Shown here in pieces: positions 25,906 to 34,679 of a stretch of 64,000 nt of DNA. This DNA is from Phycisphaerales bacterium. GTDB lineage: Bacteria > Planctomycetota > Phycisphaerae > Phycisphaerales > UBA1924. Where the stretch lies: contig JADLCM010000016.1 in assembly GCA_020847175.1 (NCBI GenBank), positions 61,169 to 125,168 of the forward strand, written 5' to 3'. Each line of letters begins with the position of its first letter. Position 1 is the first letter of the stretch. The notes under the pieces are model-generated. The model searched no databases. It was not told the DNA's origin and was given only the letters and a program-made list of their open reading frames with translations. The position numbers and the translations under genes are program-made.

Positions 25906-26691
25906 CTACATCATCGGGCCTGGAACAGTCAGCACCGCTTCGCCGCCTTCGCGCAGGAGGGCGAGGGAGCGGTTGGCGGCCTCGGTGAGCACATTGCTGG
26001 GAATGTCGCGCGTTTCGAGGCCCGCGCCGGCCTCGAAGGTCGCAATCTCGCGCACCACGTTGCCCGCCTGGTCGATCACGGCGAGGCGGAAACGCTGCCC
26101 CGCGCTCGCGCCGAGATTGAGGGCGAACAGCTTGGCGGAGTCCCAGTCCGGGTTGGTGAAGACGCACGCCTGCGCCTCGACAGCGCTGCCCGGGTTGAAG
26201 ATCACGTGCTGGGTGTTCGCGTCAAAGAGCGTGTCTTCGACGAACCGGGAGCCCATCGTCGCGGTGATCTCATCGATGATCTGGTTGTTCTGGATGCTCC
26301 TGCGGAGCTGGGTGTACTCGCTGCGCATCTGGAGGGTCGCGACGCCGAACACGACCGCCGCCGCCATCGCCCCGATAGCCCCGGCACGCCACCAGCGGCT
26401 GACGCGCTTCGACGGGCTGAGCCCGAGCGAGGCACGGGCGCCTCCGTTGACAAGGTCATGCGCGATCGCTTCACGCACCGCCTCCAGCACCGCGGCACGC
26501 AGCCCGGCGGGCGGCGCGACGTCCGGAAGGACGTGCTGAAGCGAACTGAAACGAGTCTGTTCGCGGCGCACCTGCGCCTGCATCTCGGGCGAAGCAGCCG
26601 CGAACGCGTCCTCGAACGCTTCACGCTCCTCCCCGTCGAGCAGCCCGACCGCGTCGAGCACGGCCAGTTCGATAAGTTCCTGCACTGTCAT
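25906..26691 (-). CDS. Anti-sigma factor, RskA-like, without zinc motif
   Basis: A 261-residue membrane anti-sigma factor. The cytoplasmic N-terminal part (residues 1-100, starting MTVQELIELAVLDAVGLLDG) has the helical outline of the anti-sigma domain but lacks HxxxCxxC, so it does not bind zinc. One membrane segment (AGAIGAMAAAVVFGVATLQM) is followed by an external RskA-type beta domain ending in REGGEAVLTVPGPM. Its start overlaps the stop of the ECF sigma gene (ATGA), so it must control that sigma. Release is probably by regulated proteolysis, as in the family. Confidence 0.85.
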   Translation of the reverse strand: MTVQELIELAVLDAVGLLDGEEREAFEDAFAAASPEMQAQVRREQTRFSSLQHVLPDVAPPAGLRAAVLEAVREAIAHDLVNGGARASLGLSPSKRVSRWWRAGAIGAMAAAVVFGVATLQMRSEYTQLRRSIQNNQIIDEITATMGSRFVEDTLFDANTQHVIFNPGSAVEAQACVFTNPDWDSAKLFALNLGASAGQRFRLAVIDQAGNVVREIATFEAGAGLETRDIPSNVLTEAANRSLALLREGGEAVLTVPGPMM

Positions 26692-27263
26692 GATGCCGGC
26701 TCCTCGTTCACCCTCTCACGAAGCCGGACCAGGGCCCGGCTCAATGCTGACTTGATTGTCCCCAGCGGCGTGTTGAGTTCTTCTCCGATCTGCCGCAAGG
26801 TCTGTCCGCCCAAGTACGCCCTCACGATGACGGTGCGTTGAAGTTCGGGAAGCTGGTTCACCCGCTTCATCAGTTTCGCGAATCGCTCTGAATCTTCGAC
26901 GCCGAGATCCCTCGCGAGATCGGGGCGGTCCGCAGCCTGCGGAGAGTCCTCCAACGTTCCTGCCCGGATGCGCGCCCGGGTCCGCCTCAGCTTGTCCACC
27001 AGGTGACGCCTGGAAATCAACATCACCCAGGTCACCAGCGCTGATCGCTTGGGGTCGTAACGTCCCGCAGTTTTCCACAACCGGACAAAAATCTCCTGAA
27101 CTGCGTCTTCCGCTTCGGCCCGGGTCGGCATCGCCTGGTACGCCAATCGATACACGAGTGACCCGAAGCGGTCGTACAACTCCCCAATGGCCCCATCTTC
27201 GTTGGCCGCGATGCGGCTCATCAGGTCGAAATCGATGTCAAACCGATCCTGCTGACCAGCCAT
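26688..27263 (-). CDS. ECF-type RNA polymerase sigma factor
   Basis: A 191-residue sigma-70 family ECF factor. Region 2 covers LYDRFGSLVYRLAYQAMPTR to ISRRHLVDKLRR, with the -10 recognition helix in DAVQEIFVRLWKTA; region 4 is LPELQRTVIVRAYLGGQTLRQIGEEL with the -35 recognition helix GTIKSALSRALVRLRE. The ATG at 27263 was preferred to a start 11 codons upstream, because the extra residues are not part of the family. It is expressed with its anti-sigma factor and probably activates its own promoter. An inverted repeat lies 22 bp upstream. Confidence 0.93.
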   Translation of the reverse strand: MAGQQDRFDIDFDLMSRIAANEDGAIGELYDRFGSLVYRLAYQAMPTRAEAEDAVQEIFVRLWKTAGRYDPKRSALVTWVMLISRRHLVDKLRRTRARIRAGTLEDSPQAADRPDLARDLGVEDSERFAKLMKRVNQLPELQRTVIVRAYLGGQTLRQIGEELNTPLGTIKSALSRALVRLRERVNEEPAS

Positions 27264-27623
27264 GACTCGCCCGCCTGTGGCATCGAAACAGGCCAAGTTT
27301 CAACACTTCTGACCATACGCAGCCTGTGGTGTCGAGGTTGCTCAATTGGCCCCAAGACTTGACTGCCTCGGCGAGGACATGCGTCCGGGTTGTTTTATCG
27401 GCGAATCCCAGAGTTTATACCGGGTGACCGCTGCACCTTCGCCGGGTACGTTTGCAGTTCGGTTGGTGTTCCACCGAATTTGCACTTTCGTCCAAATTGC
27501 GCTTTGCAGGTTCCGAACAGTTCCGGTAGGCTGGAATGGGTTGGGGGCTGCCGGAGTTCTCTGAGGGCGGTGCGCAGTCGCGCCCTTGGGTGTCGGGCTC
27601 GCAGACCGCCGCGGGGGAACGAC
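27264..27623. promoter_or_regulatory. AT-richer divergent intergenic region between ECF sigma and prepilin
   Basis: This 360-bp region is less GC-rich than its surroundings. On the sigma side GAAAC (27285-27289) and GTTTC (27297-27301) form an inverted repeat 22-38 bp before the sigma start, a possible operator or -35 element. On the prepilin side TTGTTT (27390-27395) and TTTATA (27414-27419), 18 bp apart, make a fair sigma-70-type promoter. No gene is seen within it. Confidence 0.4.
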
Positions 27624-28403
27624 ATGGGCCGTCGTTCGGCGCAAAAGCATGCGTTCACGCTCATGGACGTCATCATGTCCATGGCCGTAATCGCCACGCT
27701 CATGGCGTTGCTGCTGCCCAGCCTCACCCTCGTGCGCGAAACTTCGCGACGCGTAGCATGCGCATCCAACGTGCGACAGATCGGGCTCGGGCTCGCCATG
27801 TACGGCGACGACCACCGCGAAATGCTCCCCCCGAGCGCGCTGCTGGGGGCCCGCGAAGGTCCGGTGTGGGACCAGATGGTTCAGCTTCGCCTCGGCATGG
27901 ATGAGCGCTGGGAACTGCCCGCAGGCTCGGATGGCTGGGATGGCCTCGGGCGCCTCTACGCTGATGCGTACCTTCCGGCAGGCCGGCTTTTCTATTGCCC
28001 CTCCCACAAGGGTGAGCATCCTTACGAGCGCTACCAGTCGCTCTTCAATCCGGCCGCAGCAGTCCCGACTACTGGCTTGGTCTGCAACTATCAGTACCGC
28101 GGGATCGGTCCCAACGGCTCGCGGAAGCTGTGGCGCATTGAACCCACGCACTCGGCGCTCGTGTCCGACACCATCCGAGCCGGCGAGGAGTTGAGCCACA
28201 TGCGCGGCGCGAACGTGCTTCGGGCTGATATTTCGATCTTCTGGTTCTCAGACGGTGACGGCGTACTGAAAGACGAGATTCTCGCCATGGGCGCGCTCGG
28301 CGCCGGCGGCAGAGATCGGGCCAACGCCACCGCCGCCGCATGGGAACTCTTCGACGAGTTCAGCTCCCCGGACTCGTCAGGAAACGATCGCGACGATCGG
28401 TAA
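27624..28403 (+). CDS. Prepilin-like protein with atypical cleavage site
   Basis: A 259-residue pseudopilin-like protein. The N terminus MGRRSAQKHAFTLMDVIMSM keeps the basic leader, FTL and the hydrophobic helix (VIATLMALLLPSL), but Ala replaces the Gly before Phe and Asp replaces Glu at position +5. The rest (RRVACASNVRQIGLGLAMYGDDH) follows the planctomycete prepilin pattern. Near the C terminus HMRGANVLRAD keeps the His-X9-Asp spacing of the H-X9-DG motif, with Ile instead of Gly. The ATG comes after a GGGGGAA stretch. The frame extends upstream, but the extra residues do not fit a prepilin leader. Confidence 0.8.
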   Translation: MGRRSAQKHAFTLMDVIMSMAVIATLMALLLPSLTLVRETSRRVACASNVRQIGLGLAMYGDDHREMLPPSALLGAREGPVWDQMVQLRLGMDERWELPAGSDGWDGLGRLYADAYLPAGRLFYCPSHKGEHPYERYQSLFNPAAAVPTTGLVCNYQYRGIGPNGSRKLWRIEPTHSALVSDTIRAGEELSHMRGANVLRADISIFWFSDGDGVLKDEILAMGALGAGGRDRANATAAAWELFDEFSSPDSSGNDRDDR

Positions 28404-28480
28404 CAAACCGATGAGGGCAACACTGCCTCGGCGGCCATACGCCGCCGCGGGTACACTCTTGCCCCGCTGAGGACTTACCC

Positions 28481-29488
28481 ATGACACGATCAGAGTCCGT
28501 TGTACGCCGCGCCCGAGTGATCTCAACTCTGGGCGCGGTTGGAGCCATGCTGATGACGACCGCCGCTGATGCTCAACTCACGCCGGAGCGGACCTACTAC
28601 GGGCGCAACCGCAAAGTGCCGATGACGGTCACGGTTCCTGATGGGTCGGCTGGAGAAGCCACGATCCGCTTGCTCAAGCCTGTGACGGCTGAATCCGTGT
28701 TCCAGGCTGCGGCTGCGCCCGGGCGAGTTGATCTCGCCAGCCTTTTCCCGTCGATCTGGACCAACCAGCAGCCAACCCTGCTGTACGCTCAGCTCTTTGT
28801 CGGTGATGCGCCGGTCGGCCCGGCCGTGGTGCTTCAACCCCTGACCAGCCCGGTCCTCTTCTTCCCCGACCCCACCGATCCACGCCGTCCTCCGCAGCCG
28901 CAGCGCATGGGCACGACGTATTCCGGCCTGCGCACCTATACGGACAAGCAGGTCGTCATCACGACCTCGGCGGGCGAGGTGACGTTCCGGCTTCGCCCGG
29001 ACGAGGCCCCGAACCACTGCTGGAACTTTCTTTCCCTCGTCGAAGGCGGATATTACGACGACACGATCTTCCACCGGATTATCGGCGAGCGCGGCGAACG
29101 CAAGGCGTTTGTCATCCAAGGGGGCGACCCTACCGGCACCGGCACCGGCGGACCGGGGTATTTCGTTGACCTTGAACCGAGCCGCCTCAAGCACGACTTC
29201 GGCGTGCTGTCGATGGCCCGCTCCGGCGATCCCAACACCGGGGGCAGCCAGTTCTTCGTCTGCCTGAGCCGCGAGGGCACGAGCTTCCTGGACGGCAGCT
29301 ACACGGCCTTCGGCGAGGCCGTTGCCGGGGCAGACGCCATCCGCGCGCTCGGCGCATCGCCCACCGGCCCCGGAGATCGCCCCGTCGATCCGCCCCGGAT
29401 TCTGACCGCCAAGGCCATCGACGCTCCGCCGTATGGCACCGGACCCAAGAGCCTGGCCGAGCAGGCTGCGGCGCCGCAGGGGCGCTAG
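28481..29488 (+). CDS. Exported cyclophilin-type peptidyl-prolyl isomerase
   Basis: A 335-residue protein with a signal peptide (VVRRARVISTLGAVGAMLMTTAADAQ), a region of about 110 residues with no assigned fold, and a cyclophilin domain from about residue 150. Cyclophilin features are FHRIIGERG (catalytic Arg), FVIQGGDPTGTGTGGPGY, FGVLSMARSGDPNTGGSQFFV and FLDGSYTAFGEAVAG. It probably assists folding in the periplasm. Its TAG stop is the right half of a CTAG sequence that was duplicated when the adjacent IS inserted, so the reading frame was not changed but everything downstream of the stop codon was displaced. Confidence 0.92.
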   Translation: MTRSESVVRRARVISTLGAVGAMLMTTAADAQLTPERTYYGRNRKVPMTVTVPDGSAGEATIRLLKPVTAESVFQAAAAPGRVDLASLFPSIWTNQQPTLLYAQLFVGDAPVGPAVVLQPLTSPVLFFPDPTDPRRPPQPQRMGTTYSGLRTYTDKQVVITTSAGEVTFRLRPDEAPNHCWNFLSLVEGGYYDDTIFHRIIGERGERKAFVIQGGDPTGTGTGGPGYFVDLEPSRLKHDFGVLSMARSGDPNTGGSQFFVCLSREGTSFLDGSYTAFGEAVAGADAIRALGASPTGPGDRPVDPPRILTAKAIDAPPYGTGPKSLAEQAAAPQGR

Positions 29489-29508
29489 AAGGCCGTTGAA
29501 AAACCCAC
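29489..29508 (+). repeat. Left terminal inverted repeat of the IS
   Basis: Sequence AAGGCCGTTGAAAAACCCAC. It matches the right end over the core AGGCCGTTGAA. A solo near-copy is at 36596-36613 and a related end at 63876. Confidence 0.85.
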
Positions 29509-29550
29509 CCCTGGCGCAACCGGATTCACACCATCGGCGAACAGTACGGC

Positions 29551-30741
29551 ATGAGAGGACGCATCAGCCGCCAGAGCAACCTGTTCGTGAAGATCAACCT
29601 TGAGGACCTGGTCCCCAAGGACCACCCGCTGCGGCCCATCAAGCGGATGGCCGACGAGGCCCTGGCGGCGATGAGCCGGACGTTCACCGCGGCGTACGCG
29701 CCGGCGGAGAAGGGCGGGCGTCCGAGCATCCCGCCCGAGCGGTTGCTCAAGGCCCTCATCCTCATGAGTCTGTACACGGTGCGGAGCGAACGAGCCCTGT
29801 GCGAGCGGATCACCTTCGACATGCTCTTCCGCTGGTTCCTGGACATGACGCCCGACGAGGCGTGCTTCGACCACAGCGACTTCACGAACTTCCGCGAGCG
29901 GCTGGACGCGCTGGACATCACCCGCAAGTTCAGCGATCGCGTCGTGATGATGGCGATGGAGGCCGGCCTGGTCAGCCAGGACCACTTCTCCATCGACGGC
30001 TCGCTGATCCAGAGCCACGCCTCGCTCAAGAGCCTCAAGCACATCGAGGAGATCAAGCGGGCCGCGGAGGAGCGGAAGCCGAAGCGCCGGAACGACGACG
30101 ACGACGACGACGCGTCCACGCCCCCGCGGCCGGACTCCAACGCGTGGGTGGACTTCAAGGGCCAGAAGCGGTCCAACTCCACGCACCGCTCGACCACCGA
30201 CCCCCAGGCGCGGCTGTACACCAAGAGCTCCGGGCAGGCGGCGCTCCTGCACCACTCGATGCACGTGCTCATGGAGAACCGCCACGGCCTGGGCGTGGAC
30301 ATCCGCGTCGGCGCGGCCGACGGATATGCAGAACGGAAGTGCTGCCTGAAGATGCTGGACCGGGTGAAACGGAAGCTGGGGCTGGAGCCGACGACGCTGG
30401 GGGCCGACAAGGGGTACGACAGCGCGGACTTCCTGGTGGCGCTGGAACAGCGCGGCATCGAGCCGCACGTGGCGTGCAAGAGCGTCAAGGAGATCGATGT
30501 GCCCCGCGAGAACGACGCCGGGGCGTGGGCACGCTGGGACAACCAGCAGCGGGCCGGCGACGCGGGCTACGTCATCAGCCAGCGCAAACGCAAACTCGAC
30601 GAGGAGGTCTTCGGGTGGCTCAAGGTCGTGGGCGGCCTGAAGAAGGTGCGGCTGGTGGGCCGCCGCGCGATCCAGCACCTGGCCTACATCGGCCTCTCGA
30701 CCCTGAATCTGATCCGGCTGAGCAGGCTGCTGCCGACATAA
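29551..30741 (+). CDS. IS5/IS1182-type DDE transposase
   Basis: A 396-residue transposase. The N-terminal domain (residues 1-115) contains RGRISRQSNLFVKINLEDLV, PSIPPERLLKALILMSLY and SDFTNFRERLD, typical of IS5/IS1182 proteins. Likely catalytic acids are Asp in SIDGSLIQSHAS, Asp in LGADKGYDSADF and Glu in LDEEVFGWLK. A run of six Asp sits near residue 190 within a low-complexity insert (KPKRRNDDDDDDASTPPRP). The frame is complete and undamaged, so the element could be active. The ATG gives the same start (MRGRI) as the second copy at the end of the window. Confidence 0.93.
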   Translation: MRGRISRQSNLFVKINLEDLVPKDHPLRPIKRMADEALAAMSRTFTAAYAPAEKGGRPSIPPERLLKALILMSLYTVRSERALCERITFDMLFRWFLDMTPDEACFDHSDFTNFRERLDALDITRKFSDRVVMMAMEAGLVSQDHFSIDGSLIQSHASLKSLKHIEEIKRAAEERKPKRRNDDDDDDASTPPRPDSNAWVDFKGQKRSNSTHRSTTDPQARLYTKSSGQAALLHHSMHVLMENRHGLGVDIRVGAADGYAERKCCLKMLDRVKRKLGLEPTTLGADKGYDSADFLVALEQRGIEPHVACKSVKEIDVPRENDAGAWARWDNQQRAGDAGYVISQRKRKLDEEVFGWLKVVGGLKKVRLVGRRAIQHLAYIGLSTLNLIRLSRLLPT

Positions 30742-30858
30742 CCCGGCGACATAACACGGTGGCGGCCGCCGCCGGCCCGACCCGCCGCGATCGCGGGATG
30801 CAACCCGTTCCAACTTGCAATCGCCCCCCGCCAATCAAGCGGCTTCCGCCGCGTGGAG

Positions 30859-30877
30859 GTGGTAGTTCAACGGCCTG
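30859..30877 (+). repeat. Right terminal inverted repeat of the IS
   Basis: Reads GTGGTAGTTCAACGGCCTG on the plus strand, the inverse of the left end with four or five differences. It is directly followed by the second CTAG copy. Confidence 0.85.
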
Positions 30878-30980
30878 CTAGAAGGCCGGCGAAGGCGAGG
30901 CCCGGGGCGCTGCCGCACCTGCGCGGCAGGCTGTGGAATCGTCTTCGGCACGGGGGCGGAAGCACCCGCAGGTCGGGCGC

Positions 30981-31508
30981 TCAGTGGGTCGCAGGCGGCG
31001 TCGAGGGATCGGCGGGGGTCTGCGAGGGGGCCTCGGTGGGGGTGCCCGCTTCCGCAGGGGGTGGAACAGCCGGATCGACCGGCGTGCTGGGCGAGCCATC
31101 CGCCAAGCGCTCGCGCATGAGCCGGGCCCGCGAAAGCAGTTCGCTCTCGACGGTCTGTGGCGCCTGACTGGATTCGATCGTGGGCGCCATGGAAAAGTGC
31201 CAATCGATCTCGACTTGCTTGCGCCCGGGAACCGCGAGGGCGACAAGGTCAAGCCCAGGAAACTCCCAGATCGGGGCTTTGGCATTGCGAACCTCGTGCA
31301 ACGGCTCGTAGCCATCGAGCTCGAGTCGTACGTCGTACGCCCCGTAGAACTTGAACGCCGCCGATGCCGGCGTTCGACCGATCTCGACATCATTCAGCCA
31401 GGCACGGGCGCCCGGGGGATCACTGGTGATCGTAATGCGGCGCTGCGCTGTGCAGCCGGTCGCGAGGACAATGGCGAGGGCCAGGGGCGGCAGCGTTCGG
31501 GCGTTCAC
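30981..31508 (-). CDS. PEGA-domain lipoprotein
   Basis: A 175-residue lipoprotein. The start VNARTLPPLALAIVLATGC gives a lipobox (LATGC), so the protein is anchored after cleavage before Cys. A PEGA domain follows: RRITITSDPPGARAWLNDVEIGRTPAS... GAYDVRLELDGYEPLHEV, a beta-sandwich repeat often found in surface-linked proteins. The C terminus is Pro/Thr/Ala/Glu-rich and disordered (TPTEAPSQTPADPSTPPATH). The GTG at 31508 is the only start consistent with the lipobox; no good ribosome-binding site is visible. Confidence 0.8.
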   Translation of the reverse strand: MNARTLPPLALAIVLATGCTAQRRITITSDPPGARAWLNDVEIGRTPASAAFKFYGAYDVRLELDGYEPLHEVRNAKAPIWEFPGLDLVALAVPGRKQVEIDWHFSMAPTIESSQAPQTVESELLSRARLMRERLADGSPSTPVDPAVPPPAEAGTPTEAPSQTPADPSTPPATH

Positions 31509-31742
31509 GCGGGGAGGATATCGGGATCGAGGCCCGGTTGCCGGGCGAGGCCTGGAGGGGCCGGCGAAGCCGAGCGGCTGGAAGGGGACTTTCCGGCAAG
31601 TTGAGAGGCTTGGGCCCCCATCCGCAACAGGGACGCGGAAGCGAGCGAATCGAACGAAGTCCCGAGGGCGGCAGCGGCCCGGGGCGTGGGGATCCGAGGC
31701 AGTCACGTGTCTTTGCATCAGCCAAGACACAGGGAGGAAACC

Positions 31743-34571
31743 ATGAACCTGACTCGTGGCGTGGTGTCGGCGGCGGTCCTGGCCGCGTGCGCGGGGAGCG
31801 CGTTCGGCGACGGCGTGAGCGACGGAGCACTGAGCGATCTGATGTCCGCGTATCCGCAGGCACGGATTCATCTCGATGCGGGCGTGGTTTCCATGGTGTA
31901 CGGTGCCCCGATGAGCGCCGGAGAGTCTCCCGCGGAGGCGGCGACGTCGTGGATGCGCGACTTCTCCGGCGTGTTCGGGGATCCCGAGCTCACATTGAAC
32001 GCGACGCGGCAGATCCGCGATGGAAAGTTCACGGCGTTCGACTACCGGCAGCAGGTCAAGGGCGTGCCGGTGGAGTACGGCATGCTCAAGGTGGTGGTGC
32101 GCAACGCCTCCGGTGAGGCCGTGGACCGGGTGGTGTTTGCGTCGGGCAACGTGGCCCGCGTGCCGGCGGGGTTCAGTGTCGAACCGACCGTGACGCCCGA
32201 GGCGGCTGTGGCGATGGTCGGAGGCCTGCCCGAGTACACCGACCTACCCGAGTTCGGCGAGCCGACGCTCGCGGTGTGGTTCGGAGACGGCGCGTGGGGG
32301 GCCCCGGCCCTGGCGTGGAAGTTCGTGGGCGAGTACGCGGGCCCGGCGGGCGCGCGGCGCTTCACGTTCTTTGTCGATGCGCAGAGCGGCGACCTGCTCC
32401 GGGCCCGGAGCGAGATTTACTACGACATCGCGGGCGCGGTCAACGGAAAGGCCACGCCGGGCATCCTGCCCGACTCCGCGTCCAATCCGGCGGTGAGTTG
32501 GGGCGTTCCTGAGGTGCGAGTCGGCGCTTCGCCCGCCGGAGTGAACGCGTTCAGCGCGCGCGACGGGCTTTTCACGCTCGTGTTCGGGGGCGGGGCGGCG
32601 CAGATCGTCAGCAGTTCGCTCGCCAACGGGCGCTGGAGCTCGATCACGACGGCGGAGGGCTCGGTGCTCACGGCGTCGCAGTCCGGCGTCGTCGCGCCCG
32701 GGCCGGCGAGCCTGCTCTTCAACCCCACGCCGTCGGAGTTCCCGACGTCGCAGGTCAATGCCTTCATCCAGACCAACCTCATCCACAACTACATCGATGA
32801 CCGGGCGGACTTTCCCGAGATCGACATCGCGCTTCAGACCAACACCAACTACACCACGGCGGGCGGCATCACGGGGTGCAACGCCTTCTTCACGGTGACG
32901 GGCGGCACGCCGAGCATCAACTTCTTCCGCGCGCTCGACGGGTGCGTGAACACGTCGTATGCCTCCGTGGTCGCCCACGAGTACGGCCATTTCATCGTCA
33001 GCAGCCTCGGGCTCGCGCAGGGCGGTTTCGGCGAAGGCTTCGGCGACAGCGTGGCCATGCTCCTCCACGACAACAACCGCGTGGGGCCGGATTTCTTCGG
33101 CCCGGGCACCAACATCCGCCTTCCTGTCGCGGCCAATCAGCAGTATCCGTGCTCCTCGGGCGCGGTGCACACCTGCGGGCAGATCCTGGGCGGCACCTGG
33201 TACGAAATCCGCAACGGCTTCGTCGCGCAGTACGGCGCGGGCCCGGGCCTCGCCCAGGCGCAGCAGCTCCAGGTTGACTGGGCGATGATCACCAACGGCG
33301 GCACCGGCAGCAACGCGCTCAACTCCGCGCACCCGGGCACCGCCATTGAAGTGCTGACGATGGACGATGACGACGGCATCCTCGCCAACGGCACGCCCAA
33401 CTACGACATCATCTGCGGCGCGTTCAACAACCACGCGATCGATTGTCCTCCCGTCCAGCGCATGATCTTCGAGTATCCCGACGGCGTCCCCGCGCTGGTC
33501 ACGCCGGGTCAGAACGAATCCTTCGCGGTGCGGATCCTGCCCAACGGCCAGACCCCGATCCCGGCGACCGCCCGCATCGACTTTTCGGTGAACGGCGGGC
33601 CTGTGCAGCAAGGCACGGTGCAACACATGGGCGGCAACGACTACACCGCGACGATCCCGGCGCAGGACTGCTCGGCGGGCATCGAGTTTTACCTCAGCGT
33701 GTCAAGTTCTCAGTCCACGGTGGTGAGCCCGGAGACTGCGCCCGGCGTCGGCTTCGAAGCGATCGCCGCGACCAGTCTCGTGGGTGTCTTCGCCGATGAC
33801 GGCGAGACCAACCCGGGCTGGACCGTGACGAACTCGGGGACCCTCACCGACGGCCCGTGGGACCGGGGCGTGCCCGTGAACTGCTCACGGGGCGACCCCG
33901 CCGCGGACTTCGACGGATCGGGGCAGTGCTGGCTCACCGACAACTCCGCGGCGAGCGGCTGCAACTCGGACGTGGACGGCGGAACGACCACCCTGCTCTC
34001 GCCGGTCTTCGACTGCTCCTCAGGCGAGGCGTTCATCTCGTACGCACGCTGGTATTCGAACAACTTCGGTGCATCGCCCAACGAGGACACCTTCGTCGTC
34101 GGGATCTCCAACAACAACGGCGCGACGTGGACCACGCTGGAGAACGTGGGGCCCACCGGCAGCGAAACGGGCGGCGGATGGGTGTACAAGACGTTCAAGG
34201 TCAGCCAGTTCGTCGCGCCCACCAGCCAGGTACGCATTCGCTTCCAGGCGAGCGATCTCATCAACGGTTCGGTGGTCGAAGCGGGCGTTGACGCCGTGAG
34301 CGTCGATATCGCCGAGTGCGCCGCGGCGTGCCCGGCGGACCTGTCCACGTCGAGCGACCCCAACGATCCGGGGTACGGTGTGCCGGACGGGAATGCGGAC
34401 AGCGCTGACTTCTTCTACTACCTCGACCAGTTCGTGGGCGGCAACGCCGCCGTCGCCGATCTGACCGGGTCGAGCGATCCGAACAGCCCCGCGTACGGCG
34501 TGCCCGACGGCATGCTGGACGCCGCAGACTTTTTCTACTTCCTCGACCTGTTCGTGCAAGGCTGCCCCTGA
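31743..34571 (+). CDS. Secreted M36-like metalloprotease with two GC-type dockerin repeats
   Basis: A 942-residue secreted protein. It has a signal peptide (TRGVVSAAVLAACAGSAFG), a propeptide/FTP-like region (about 25-230, with AFDYRQQVKGVPVEYGML), and a gluzincin catalytic domain with HEYGH at about 412-416 and a third ligand Glu about 431 in GGFGEGFGDS, which is the fungalysin/thermolysin-type arrangement. Beta-rich domains follow (about 590-860), including ISNNNGATWTTLENV typical of a jelly-roll. The tail (about 862-942) has two repeats of DPNxPxYGVPDGxxDxADFFYxLDxF and ends in GCP. GGAGG lies six bases before the ATG. The tail suggests retention at the cell surface or on a complex. Substrate unknown. 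Confidence 0.88.
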   Translation: MNLTRGVVSAAVLAACAGSAFGDGVSDGALSDLMSAYPQARIHLDAGVVSMVYGAPMSAGESPAEAATSWMRDFSGVFGDPELTLNATRQIRDGKFTAFDYRQQVKGVPVEYGMLKVVVRNASGEAVDRVVFASGNVARVPAGFSVEPTVTPEAAVAMVGGLPEYTDLPEFGEPTLAVWFGDGAWGAPALAWKFVGEYAGPAGARRFTFFVDAQSGDLLRARSEIYYDIAGAVNGKATPGILPDSASNPAVSWGVPEVRVGASPAGVNAFSARDGLFTLVFGGGAAQIVSSSLANGRWSSITTAEGSVLTASQSGVVAPGPASLLFNPTPSEFPTSQVNAFIQTNLIHNYIDDRADFPEIDIALQTNTNYTTAGGITGCNAFFTVTGGTPSINFFRALDGCVNTSYASVVAHEYGHFIVSSLGLAQGGFGEGFGDSVAMLLHDNNRVGPDFFGPGTNIRLPVAANQQYPCSSGAVHTCGQILGGTWYEIRNGFVAQYGAGPGLAQAQQLQVDWAMITNGGTGSNALNSAHPGTAIEVLTMDDDDGILANGTPNYDIICGAFNNHAIDCPPVQRMIFEYPDGVPALVTPGQNESFAVRILPNGQTPIPATARIDFSVNGGPVQQGTVQHMGGNDYTATIPAQDCSAGIEFYLSVSSSQSTVVSPETAPGVGFEAIAATSLVGVFADDGETNPGWTVTNSGTLTDGPWDRGVPVNCSRGDPAADFDGSGQCWLTDNSAASGCNSDVDGGTTTLLSPVFDCSSGEAFISYARWYSNNFGASPNEDTFVVGISNNNGATWTTLENVGPTGSETGGGWVYKTFKVSQFVAPTSQVRIRFQASDLINGSVVEAGVDAVSVDIAECAAACPADLSTSSDPNDPGYGVPDGNADSADFFYYLDQFVGGNAAVADLTGSSDPNSPAYGVPDGMLDAADFFYFLDLFVQGCP

Positions 34572-34600
34572 GCGCCGACATCGTTGAGTACGGGTGAGTG

Positions 34601-34630
34601 CGGCGGCCCCGTCGGGGCCGCCGTTCTTTT
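34601..34630 (+). terminator. Rho-independent terminator after the metalloprotease gene
   Basis: CGGCGGCCCC and GGGGCCGCCG form a perfect 10-bp stem with a GTC loop, followed by TTCTTTT. It lies 30 bp after the stop codon and separates this gene from the CHRD gene. Confidence 0.93.
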
Positions 34631-34679
34631 GAGCCGGCGCCGGCTCCGAATCTCACCCCACCACTGCAGGGAGCATGCC

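Larger units (their letters stand above)
29489..30877 (+). mobile_element. IS5-like insertion sequence, apparently intact (1389 bp)
   Basis: The element holds one transposase gene between imperfect terminal inverted repeats: the left end reads AAGGCCGTTGAAAAACCCAC, and the reverse complement of the right end reads CAGGCCGTTGAACTACCAC. CTAG flanks it on both sides (29485-29488 and 30878-30881). That matches the 4-bp YTAR target duplication used by IS5-family elements. The direct repeat actually extends to 11 bp (CTAGAAGGCCG) because the left end happens to resemble the target DNA. Insertion occurred across the cyclophilin stop codon. Confidence 0.88.

Noticed and set aside
29489..30877. 11-bp target duplication for the IS
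   Set aside because: An 11-bp duplication would remove the left end of the inverted repeat. CTAG (4 bp) fits the IS5-family rule and leaves both ends paired.
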